From NCBI GenBank assembly GCA_030038715.1, contig JASHSO010000414.1:1-6523 (forward strand): a stretch of DNA of 6,523 nt, written 5' to 3'. A program made the translations under genes and the position numbers. Below are positions 1 to 4,863 of this stretch, one piece after another; the stretch's first letter is position 1, and each line of letters begins with the position of its first letter. The notes under the pieces were generated by a model. It saw only the letters and a list, made by a program, of their open reading frames with translations, was not told the origin of the DNA and searched no databases. Origin of the DNA: Streptosporangiaceae bacterium. GTDB lineage: Bacteria; Actinomycetota; Actinomycetes; Streptosporangiales; Streptosporangiaceae.

Positions 1-136
1 AGGCCAGGCCAACCGCACGACGGCGGCCGGCGCACGCGATGGGCAGTACACGAACGTGGGCAGGAACGCGCCGTGCCCCTGCGGCTCCGGGCGGAAGTTT
101 AAGCAGTGCCACGGTGACCCACGCATCAGGCAATAG
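1..136 (+). CDS. secA: SecA preprotein translocase ATPase, C-terminal tail (5' truncated by window)
   Basis: Only the last 44 codons are inside the window, in the frame starting at base 2 and ending at TAG 134-136. The peptide ends in [20 protein letters not shown] followed by a short basic tail. This is the SEC-C zinc-binding motif (C-X-C-X8-C-H), all four metal ligands present, preceded by a low-complexity linker rich in Ala, Gly and Arg. SEC-C motifs sit at the extreme C-terminus of many SecA proteins, where they bind zinc and contact SecB or the ribosome. SecA is the cytoplasmic motor that drives unfolded preproteins through SecYEG. The motif also ends some unrelated proteins, so the SecA call rests on the tail being terminal, the linker, and the neighbouring convergent DUF6459/Rv3235-type gene, which lies near secA in other actinobacteria. 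The motor domains cannot be seen. Confidence 0.82.
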   Translation, partial: GQANRTTAAGARDGQYTNVGRNAPCPCGSGRKFKQCHGDPRIRQ

Positions 137-297
137 CAGGAGGGAACGGGCTGGCGCGGGCCTGTCCCGGACCACGACCTGGTAGCCGCCGCGCGGACTC
201 GGTGACCGTGCGCCGCTTGGTGGCTCTTCGCTTGGCTTGCGCGGGCCTCGCACGGACTCGATGACGGGGCGGCGCTGGGCGTGGCTTGCGGCGAGCC
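137..297. other. Convergent intergenic region between secA and the DUF6459 gene
   Basis: These 161 bases separate two convergent genes. I find no supported gene here. The only secA-proximal secondary structure I can draw (about 142-170, GGGA pairing with TCCC around an interrupted stem) is weak and has no T-run, so I do not call it a terminator. Most of the remaining sequence is taken up by two degenerate copies of the end of the neighbouring minus-strand gene, listed separately as a repeat. Confidence 0.6.
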
Positions 298-342
298 TCA
301 CGCGGACTCGATGACCGTGCACCGCCACTGGCTGTCGGCTTG
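183..342 (-). repeat. Degenerate three-copy tandem repeat spanning the 3' end of the DUF6459 gene
   Basis: The + strand word CGGACTCGRTGAC occurs three times, at 194-206, 253-265 and 303-315, giving periods of 59 and 50 bases. Each copy also carries GGCTTG (234-239, 283-288, 337-342) at its right-hand end. Read on the minus strand, each unit starts CAAGCC and contains GTCAYCGAGTCCG. The first unit (342-289) is the true gene end and includes the TGA stop. The second (288-240) and third (239 to about 183) are diverged copies downstream of the stop. Because 50 and 59 are not multiples of three, the copies are not in-frame coding repeats. This looks like old duplication of the gene end followed by decay. 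Confidence 0.65.
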
Positions 343-876
343 GCGTGCCTGGCCCTGTTCGGTGCGTTCCAGCCGCAGTGCCAGCACCCGCACCCGCGGC
401 CCGAAGCCGACGACGGCGGTCATTTCCAGCACGTCCTGACTCGGTGCCGAAGTCATGATCCGGCGCACTCTGGGCCGCTGGTCGGTGGCGAGAGTGGGCG
501 TGAGTTGCCTGATCCGGCGCCGCGCCTGTTCCGTGGTCCAGGGGATGAGCTGCTGCGGTGGTCGTGAGCCGGCCAGCGTTTCGGCGAGGACCTGAGCGAA
601 CTGGCTCGGCCAGCCCTGGGCTGGCGGCGGGCCGTCGGCCGCCGCCCGGCGCTCGGTATCGCTGTCGTCGGCCGGGCCGTCGCTCCGCTCGCCGCAGTAC
701 TCGGTGGGAACGGGCTCGCTCTCGCCGAGCGGAGCATCGTCATAGGGTGGCGCGGGGTCAGGAACGGCGAGCAGCCGCACCGCGGCGGGCGTCGGCGCGT
801 GCGCGCCGGCCGGCGAGGATTCGTTTGGGGGAGAGTTGCGCTGCATGCCGGGAGTTGTACTCAGCCCCGGTGACAT
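298..876 (-). CDS. Rv3235/DUF6459-family protein, function unknown
   Basis: A 192-residue protein. Residues 1-90 are a low-complexity Pro/Ala/acidic region containing a VPDPAPPYDD stretch (39-48). Residues 91-192 form the conserved part: SQFAQVLAETLAGSRPPQQL (91-110), a basic helix near 115-140, then GPRVRVLALRLE (159-170) and WRCTVIE (184-190). This order, an amphipathic helix, a basic segment, then beta strands ending in a WRC-type motif, matches the actinobacterial family typified by M. tuberculosis Rv3235, which I recognise from memory. Its biochemical role is not known to me. It is cytoplasmic by appearance, with no signal peptide or membrane segment. It converges on secA and diverges from moeZ. 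The start is uncertain: ATG at 876 gives the longest form, but ATG at 846 (residue 11) is possible, and neither has a clear Shine-Dalgarno sequence. Its 3' end is the founder copy of a tandem repeat. Confidence 0.8.
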   Translation of the reverse strand: MSPGLSTTPGMQRNSPPNESSPAGAHAPTPAAVRLLAVPDPAPPYDDAPLGESEPVPTEYCGERSDGPADDSDTERRAAADGPPPAQGWPSQFAQVLAETLAGSRPPQQLIPWTTEQARRRIRQLTPTLATDQRPRVRRIMTSAPSQDVLEMTAVVGFGPRVRVLALRLERTEQGQARQADSQWRCTVIESA

Positions 877-887
877 GCGCGTGACGT

Positions 888-913
888 GGAATGCGGCAAG
901 CCGCCCGCTGGTT
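888..913 (+). promoter_or_regulatory. SigR/SigH-type (thiol-oxidative stress) promoter for moeZ
   Basis: GGAAT at 888-892 is followed by exactly 18 bases and then GTT at 911-913. This is the GGAAT-N18-GTT consensus known for Streptomyces SigR and close to that of mycobacterial SigH, the sigma factors released by redox-sensitive anti-sigma factors under thiol oxidation. The predicted transcript start lies near 920, giving a leader of roughly 33 bases that includes the moeZ ribosome-binding site. The element lies only in the divergent spacer and points at moeZ. I recall moeZ (Rv3206c) being reported among SigH-dependent genes in M. tuberculosis, which would fit. The match is to a short degenerate motif, so chance cannot be excluded. 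Confidence 0.55.
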
Positions 914-942
914 GTTTTTCGCAGGTAACGAAGCGACTACCT

Positions 943-948
943 GGAGAG
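943..948 (+). promoter_or_regulatory. Ribosome-binding site of moeZ
   Basis: GGAGAG lies just ahead of GTG 953, with six bases between the GGAG core and the start codon. It fixes GTG 953 as the start, agreeing with the conserved SLPPLVEPA N-terminus of actinobacterial MoeZ. Confidence 0.7.
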
Positions 949-952
949 CGCC

Positions 953-2131
953 GTGTCACTCCCACCGCTTGTCGAGCCAGCCGCAGATCTGACGGTGGAC
1001 GAGGTCAAGCGATACTCGCGTCATCTGATCATCCCCGAGATCGGGATGACTGGGCAAAAGCGGCTGAAGAATGCGCGGGTGCTGTGCGTCGGCGCGGGAG
1101 GCCTGGGCTCACCGGCCCTGCTCTACTTGGCTGCGGCCGGGGTGGGCACGCTGGGCGTGGTCGACTTCGACGTGGTTGACGAGTCGAACCTGCAGCGTCA
1201 GATCATCCACGGCCAGTCCGACGTGGGCCGGCCGAAGGCGCAGTCGGCTCGGGACGCCGTCGCAGAGGTCAACCCCTACGTGCATGTGCAGCTGCACGAG
1301 GAGCAACTGACCACCGACAACGTGATGGAGATCTTCGCCGGCTACGACCTGATCGTGGACGGTACTGACAACTTCGCCACCAGGTACCTGGTCAACGATG
1401 CATGTGTGCTGCTCGGCAAGCCATACGTGTGGGGCTCCATATTCCGGTTCGACGGCCAGGCGAGCGTGTTCTGGGCCGAGCACGGCCCGTGCTACCGGTG
1501 CCTTTATCCCGAGCCGCCGCCGCCCGGGATGGTTCCCTCCTGCGCGGAGGGCGGCGTCCTCGGCGTGCTGTGCGCATCCATCGGCTCGATCCAGGTCAAC
1601 GAGGCGATCAAGCTGATCACTGGCGTCGGCGAGCCGCTGGCCGGTCGGCTGATGATCTACGATGCGCTGGAGATGAGCTACCGGGCCGTGCGGGTGCGCA
1701 AGGACCCGGAATGCGCCATTTGCGGTAAGAACCCGACGATCACCGGGCTGATCGACTACGACGCCTTCTGCGGCCTGCTGTCGGCCGACGCGCAGCGGGC
1801 CGCCTCCGGCTCTACCATCTCGGCCACCGAGCTGAAGGACATGCTCGACAGCCGCGACGACATCTTCCTCGTCGACGTGCGGGAGCCCAACGAGTACGAG
1901 ATCGTATCGATTCCCGGCTCGGTGCTCATTCCCAAGGACCAGTTCCTGAACGGTGCGGCGCTGGAGAAGCTGCCGTCAGACAAGCGGATTGTGCTGCACT
2001 GCAAGAGCGGTGCGCGCAGCGCCGAGTGCCTCGCCGTCGTCAAGGGCGCTGGTTACGCCGATGCGGTCCATGTCGGCGGCGGAGTGCTGGCCTGGGTGGA
2101 CCAGGTGGACCCGAGCCTGCCCACTTACTAG
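953..2131 (+). CDS. moeZ: MoeZ: E1-like adenylyltransferase/sulfurtransferase (MoeB domain plus rhodanese domain)
   Basis: A 392-residue two-domain cytoplasmic enzyme that adenylates the C-terminal Gly-Gly of ubiquitin-like sulfur carriers (MoaD, ThiS, CysO types) and converts it to a thiocarboxylate. This supplies sulfur for molybdopterin, thiamine, cysteine and sometimes secondary metabolites. Residues 1-265 are the MoeB/ThiF domain: YSRHLIIPEIG (21-31), the nucleotide-binding loop GAGGLG (47-52), DFDVVDESNLQRQ (71-83), the DGTDN loop (136-140) and PSCAEGGVLG (195-204). CxxC pairs at C180/C183 and C254/C257 form a complete structural zinc site. Residues about 285-392 are a rhodanese domain with LVDVREPNEYE (306-316) and the persulfide-forming active loop CKSGARS (350-356, C350). 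Length and order match the actinobacterial family such as Rv3206c. Start is GTG with a good ribosome-binding site. It probably forms its own transcription unit, since a SigR-like promoter precedes it and a strong hairpin follows the stop. Confidence 0.97.
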   Translation: MSLPPLVEPAADLTVDEVKRYSRHLIIPEIGMTGQKRLKNARVLCVGAGGLGSPALLYLAAAGVGTLGVVDFDVVDESNLQRQIIHGQSDVGRPKAQSARDAVAEVNPYVHVQLHEEQLTTDNVMEIFAGYDLIVDGTDNFATRYLVNDACVLLGKPYVWGSIFRFDGQASVFWAEHGPCYRCLYPEPPPPGMVPSCAEGGVLGVLCASIGSIQVNEAIKLITGVGEPLAGRLMIYDALEMSYRAVRVRKDPECAICGKNPTITGLIDYDAFCGLLSADAQRAASGSTISATELKDMLDSRDDIFLVDVREPNEYEIVSIPGSVLIPKDQFLNGAALEKLPSDKRIVLHCKSGARSAECLAVVKGAGYADAVHVGGGVLAWVDQVDPSLPTY

Positions 2132-2132
2132 T

Positions 2133-2161
2133 CCGGGACGTCGGCGGCGGCTCCGTCCCGG
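2133..2161 (+). terminator. GC-rich hairpin directly after the moeZ stop
   Basis: CCGGGACG (2133-2140) pairs perfectly with CGTCCCGG (2154-2161), giving an 8-bp stem with a 13-base loop, starting one base after the TAG stop. There is no following T-run, as is common for proposed actinobacterial hairpin terminators, so termination efficiency is unknown. It could instead protect the moeZ 3' end. It separates moeZ from a candidate new promoter about 25 bases downstream. Confidence 0.55.
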
Positions 2162-2183
2162 CCTGGCCCGGATGCCAAGGCCG

Positions 2184-2189
2184 TAAAAT
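2184..2189 (+). promoter_or_regulatory. Candidate -10 box (TAAAAT) for a leaderless transcript
   Basis: TAAAAT is a strong match to the actinobacterial TANNNT -10 element and stands out in this GC-rich sequence. Standard spacing puts the transcript start at 2196-2197, exactly on the GTG at 2197, predicting a leaderless mRNA. This agrees with the absence of a Shine-Dalgarno sequence there. No recognisable -35 element is seen around 2161-2167. Confidence 0.45.
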
Positions 2190-2196
2190 CCCGGTT

Positions 2197-3084
2197 GTGA
2201 CAATGCAGCCGGGACCGCCGGACGGCGACAGTACTCGGCCGCAGGCCTGGCAGCATACTCAGCGCCACGACTGGCCAGGCGGTCCGGCCGGGCCACCTCT
2301 CCGGTCGGGCGCGTCCACCCAGTCGCAGCGGGAGCGACCGCGGCACAGTGCCCGGCGGGCGAGCTTCGTGATCCTGCTCGTGGCCGGCCTGTGCGGCCTG
2401 GCCGTGTCGGTCTTCGGCGTGGCACATCAGCTGCTGCCCAGGCAGTTCACGGCGGCACAGCAGCGGCAGATCGTCAGCTGGGAGTTGAGCAGGCGGTGGC
2501 GGGCCTTGCCAGCCGGCCAGATATTCCCGGCCACCGTCGATTATCAACTGCCGGCTGGCTACGTGTTCGCCAGCCGCCCGCTGGAGTTGAGTGCGCAGCG
2601 CCTCGGCATCAGCACGGCAACGGACTGCGCACGGTCGCTGGCCCCGGCGGCCGCCCGCATCGTGGGACAGCTTGGCTGCGCCGCCCTGATGCGAGCCACC
2701 TATGCCGACTCTTCGGGCAGCATGGTCGCGACCATGGGCATCGCGGTGTTGCCGAGCGCCAAGGCGGCGCTAGCAGCCGTCAGGGACTTGGCGGCCGAGG
2801 AAGGCGACCACGCCCAGCTGCTGAGTGCGTTGCCGGTCGCCCACAGCCTGGCCGGCGAGTTCAGCGACCGGCAGCGGCAACTTTCCACGCTGACCGCCGC
2901 CGGCCCGTACGTGATCTTCTCCACGGCGGGATTCAGTGACGGACGCCCGCTGGTACGGATCTCGACCGATTCCTATCTTGATCACGAGATGGTCAGCCTG
3001 GCCGATGGCCTGGCCCGCGCCGCCAGCAGGGTCCTCGGCAGCAAGCCACCTCAGCCTCGGTGTCCGGGAGCGCCAGGATGCTGA
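2197..3084 (+). CDS. Single-pass membrane protein of unknown function, coupled to a subtilase
   Basis: About 293-295 residues; I do not recognise a named family. Counting from ATG 2203, residues 1-52 are a Pro/Gln/Arg-rich, basic cytoplasmic region. Residues about 53-77 are one hydrophobic segment (FVILLVAGLCGLAVSVFGVA), which with the basic flank predicts an N-in/C-out topology. The remaining roughly 215 residues would be extracytoplasmic, with an RRWRALPAGQIFPA segment (97-110), two cysteines (C141, C159) that could form a disulfide outside the cell, and an alternating sheet/helix pattern ending in SYLDHEMVSLADGLARAASR (257-276). The reading frame is open back to 2026 inside moeZ, but that overlap is implausible. 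GTG 2197 is chosen because a TAAAAT box predicts a leaderless start there; ATG 2203 is the alternative. The gene overlaps the protease gene by seven bases (ATGCTGA), so the two proteins are probably made together and may act at the same membrane face. This is inference. Confidence 0.78.
   Translation: MTMQPGPPDGDSTRPQAWQHTQRHDWPGGPAGPPLRSGASTQSQRERPRHSARRASFVILLVAGLCGLAVSVFGVAHQLLPRQFTAAQQRQIVSWELSRRWRALPAGQIFPATVDYQLPAGYVFASRPLELSAQRLGISTATDCARSLAPAAARIVGQLGCAALMRATYADSSGSMVATMGIAVLPSAKAALAAVRDLAAEEGDHAQLLSALPVAHSLAGEFSDRQRQLSTLTAAGPYVIFSTAGFSDGRPLVRISTDSYLDHEMVSLADGLARAASRVLGSKPPQPRCPGAPGC
3066..3070 (+). promoter_or_regulatory. Ribosome-binding site deciding the subtilase start
   Basis: GGGAG lies seven bases ahead of ATG 3078, inside the end of the upstream gene. 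It favours ATG 3078 over the in-frame GTG 3060, which would place this motif within the coding sequence and would add six residues before the signal peptide. Confidence 0.6.
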
Positions 3085-4424
3085 GCTTGCTGCGCCTGCG
3101 TGCCCGGCAGTTCGGCGCGCTGCTGGTGGCACTGGCGGGGCTGCTGACGACTGGCCTCGCGCTTGCAGTCCCGGCTGGTGCCGACAGCGTGCGGAACGCC
3201 GAGCAATGGGTGCTCGACGAGATGAACGTGCAGCCTGCCTGGGCGGTAACCGAGGGCCAGCACGTCGTGGTCGCGGTCATCGACAGCGGGGTCAACCCCG
3301 ACGTCTCCGACCTGGCCGGGTCGGTCATCGGCGAAGTGAATCTCTCCGGGGTGGACACGCCGGCTACGAATCCGAACTGGGGAGTGCACGGCACCTGGAT
3401 GGCCTCGCTGATAGCCGGGCACGGGCACGACGGCGGAACCAGCGGCATCCTTGGCACAGCGCCGCGTGCCAAGGTGCTGTCGGTCAGGGTGATCGCAGAC
3501 GCGACGGACCCCAACTACTCGGCGTACGAGCACGAGTCGGTCGGCCAAGGCCAGCGGGAGCTGGCCGAGGCGATCCGGTACTCGGTCAGCCACGGCGCGA
3601 GCGTGATCAGCATGTCGCTGGGGTACGGCGCGCAGAGCGCGCCGGTCCGCGAGGCGCTGCAGGATGCCTACGATCACAAGGTGGTCGTGGTGGCCGCCGC
3701 GGGTAACTCGGGTGACCAAGCAGGTGCGGTCCGCACCGGCCACGCGCCTTACTCGTTCCCGGCCAACTACCCTGGCGTGCTCGCCGTGGCTGCTGTCAAC
3801 GCCCAGGGTCAGGTGGATGGCTTCTCCAGCGACAACCTGTCAGTCCAGGTCGCGGCACCGGGCTATGACGTGCCCGCGCAGGGACGGAACGGACAATACT
3901 GGCTGGTGAGCGGCACCAGTCCGGCTTGCGCGCTGACCGCTGGGGTGGCGGCTCTGATCAAGTCGAAGTACCCGGGGCTGTCGGACGCGCAGGTCATCTC
4001 GGCCATCACCAGCACAACGGCGGTCGCCAGCAGACCGCCTGGCGGTTACGACAAGCAGATCGGCTTCGGCATCGTCGACGCTGCCGCGGCCCTGGCCGCC
4101 GCCGGCCGCATCGCCGACTCTGGCCCGCCTGCCGTCGGCCTGAAGGCGGCCAGCCATTTCGGCGGCGGCGTCGCCGCGATACCACCGCTGCCAGTGCCAC
4201 CCCGCGGGCCCGCGGAACTGGTCCTGTACTGCATGCTTGGTGCCGGGTGCCTGGCAGTTGTGGGATTCGCGAGCAGCAGGCTGTTCGCGTTGCGCGAGGA
4301 ATCAGGTCCGGCGGCGCAGCCCCCGGTCCCCCTGGCTGCTGGCGAGCCGGATCTCGTCAGGCCGCCTGCCGCGGGCCGTCATGCCGCGCCACGCGGCGGA
4401 GATGACGCAGCGGGCCCGAAGTGA
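3078..4424 (+). CDS. Membrane-anchored subtilisin-like (S8) serine protease, mycosin-like
   Basis: A 448-residue secreted, anchored protease. Residues 1-35 are a Sec signal peptide: basic start, hydrophobic core ALLVALAGLLTTGLALAV, and AGA before D36. The S8 domain spans about 55-345, with the catalytic triad D69 (AVIDSGV), H104 (HGTWMAS) and S281 (SGTS), and the oxyanion-hole N210 (AAAGN). A Pro-rich linker (about 366-378) leads to a membrane helix (380-398, LVLYCMLGAGCLAVVGFAS), then RLFALR and a disordered cytoplasmic tail of about 45 residues. This signal/S8/Pro-linker/TM plan resembles type VII-secretion mycosins. However, the catalytic domain's only cysteine is C284, so mycosin disulfides are absent, and no ESX genes are nearby. 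The serine box reads GTSPACALTAG: the usual Pro four residues after Thr-Ser is Ala, and Pro follows the serine. The triad is intact, so activity is likely; the substrate is unknown. It overlaps the upstream membrane-protein gene and the downstream ATL gene. Confidence 0.9.
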   Translation: MLSLLRLRARQFGALLVALAGLLTTGLALAVPAGADSVRNAEQWVLDEMNVQPAWAVTEGQHVVVAVIDSGVNPDVSDLAGSVIGEVNLSGVDTPATNPNWGVHGTWMASLIAGHGHDGGTSGILGTAPRAKVLSVRVIADATDPNYSAYEHESVGQGQRELAEAIRYSVSHGASVISMSLGYGAQSAPVREALQDAYDHKVVVVAAAGNSGDQAGAVRTGHAPYSFPANYPGVLAVAAVNAQGQVDGFSSDNLSVQVAAPGYDVPAQGRNGQYWLVSGTSPACALTAGVAALIKSKYPGLSDAQVISAITSTTAVASRPPGGYDKQIGFGIVDAAAALAAAGRIADSGPPAVGLKAASHFGGGVAAIPPLPVPPRGPAELVLYCMLGAGCLAVVGFASSRLFALREESGPAAQPPVPLAAGEPDLVRPPAAGRHAAPRGGDDAAGPK

Positions 4425-4741
4425 GGGAGCCGGAGCCCGCGCTCGATGAGTACGTCAGCCGGCTTCTTGATGTCGTGGACTCGATTCCGCCGGGCGCCGT
4501 CATGTCCTACGGCGACGTGGCCGAGTACCTCGGTGCGGGCGGACCGCGTCAGGTGGGCCGGGTGATGGCGGTGTGGGGTGGTGCCGTTCCATGGTGGCGG
4601 GTCGTGCACGCGGATGGCTCGCTGCTGCGCGGACACGAGAACGCAGCGCTGGCCAGGTATCAGGCCGAGGGCACGCCGCTGCGCGAGACTCGGGGCGGGA
4701 TGCCGCGGATCGACATGGGGCGGGCCCGCTGGAGCGCCTAG
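4421..4741 (+). CDS. Alkyltransferase-like (ATL) DNA-damage recognition protein, MGMT family
   Basis: A 106-residue protein equal to the DNA-binding domain of O6-methylguanine-DNA methyltransferase. Visible features are IPPGAVMSYGDVAEYLG (22-38), holding the helix-turn-helix Tyr (Y30) used to rotate the damaged base; GGPRQVGRVMA (40-50), holding the arginine finger (R43); and PWWRVVHADG (57-66). In active alkyltransferases this last motif is PCHRV, with Cys accepting the alkyl group. Here the Cys is Trp (W58), so the protein cannot self-alkylate. It is expected instead to bind O6-alkylguanine and pass it to nucleotide excision repair, as described for fission-yeast Atl1 and bacterial ATLs. 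The GTG start overlaps the protease stop (GTGA), implying translational coupling; no strong independent ribosome-binding site is present. The nearby adnA gene and the equivalent Rv3204/Rv3202c arrangement in mycobacteria support a repair role. Confidence 0.92.
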   Translation: MREPEPALDEYVSRLLDVVDSIPPGAVMSYGDVAEYLGAGGPRQVGRVMAVWGGAVPWWRVVHADGSLLRGHENAALARYQAEGTPLRETRGGMPRIDMGRARWSA

Positions 4742-4801
4742 CGTGACACGCACCGCACGTCGCGCGTCGCGTCCCGGGTGAGCCCGCCACTTCCTGGTGT
4801 C

Positions 4802-4817
4802 ACACGCGCTGGCGTGT
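4802..4817. repeat. Short inverted repeat between ATL and adnA
   Basis: ACACGC (4802-4807) and GCGTGT (4812-4817) are perfect inverted arms around the 4-base centre GCTG. No T-run follows, so a terminator role is weak. Its place 13 bases upstream of the predicted adnA promoter would also suit a protein-binding site. Chance is possible for six-base arms in sequence this GC-rich. Confidence 0.3.
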
Positions 4818-4830
4818 CGTTAGCCGGGCG

Positions 4831-4853
4831 CTGTCGGTGGCCTCTGCTGGAAT
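4831..4853 (+). promoter_or_regulatory. PafBC-type (RecA-NDp) DNA-damage-inducible promoter for adnA
   Basis: CTGTCGGTG (4831-4839), eight bases, then TGGAAT (4848-4853). The mycobacterial/streptomycete RecA-NDp consensus is TTGTCRGTG-N8-TANNNT, bound with the help of PafBC for LexA-independent DNA-damage induction. The match is 8 of 9 in the upstream element and exact in spacing. The -10 differs only at its second position (G for A). Transcription would start near 4860-4861, three or four bases before ATG 4864, giving a nearly leaderless mRNA. Control of a recombination helicase by this system is biologically coherent. Confidence 0.6.
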
Positions 4854-4863
4854 GCGTAGCACT

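Noticed and set aside
142..170. Possible secA terminator hairpin.
   Set aside because: Only four contiguous pairs with interruptions and no T-run; not convincing.
2026..2196. The membrane-protein frame is open upstream to an ATG at 2026, inside moeZ.
   Set aside because: It would overlap moeZ by 106 bases, run through the post-stop hairpin and encode a composition unlike the rest. Starts at 2197/2203 fit the promoter box and topology.
3060..3077. GTG 3060 as the subtilase start.
   Set aside because: It has no well-placed ribosome-binding site, whereas GGGAG at 3066-3070 is ideally spaced for ATG 3078.
2936..3706. A 256-residue + strand frame overlapping the membrane-protein and protease genes.
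   Set aside because: Low-complexity Arg/Gly/Ala translation with no motif; it is out of frame with two well-supported genes.
3051..3743. Long minus-strand reading frames opposite the subtilase (230 and 173 residues).
   Set aside because: They are shadows caused by GC-rich third codon positions. The + strand frame carries signal peptide, catalytic triad and TM helix.
4742..4803. Distant inverted match GTGACAC (4742-4748) and GTGTCAC (4797-4803) downstream of ATL.
   Set aside because: Seven-base arms 48 bases apart are likely by chance in this composition, and the second arm partly overlaps the tighter inverted repeat at 4802-4817.
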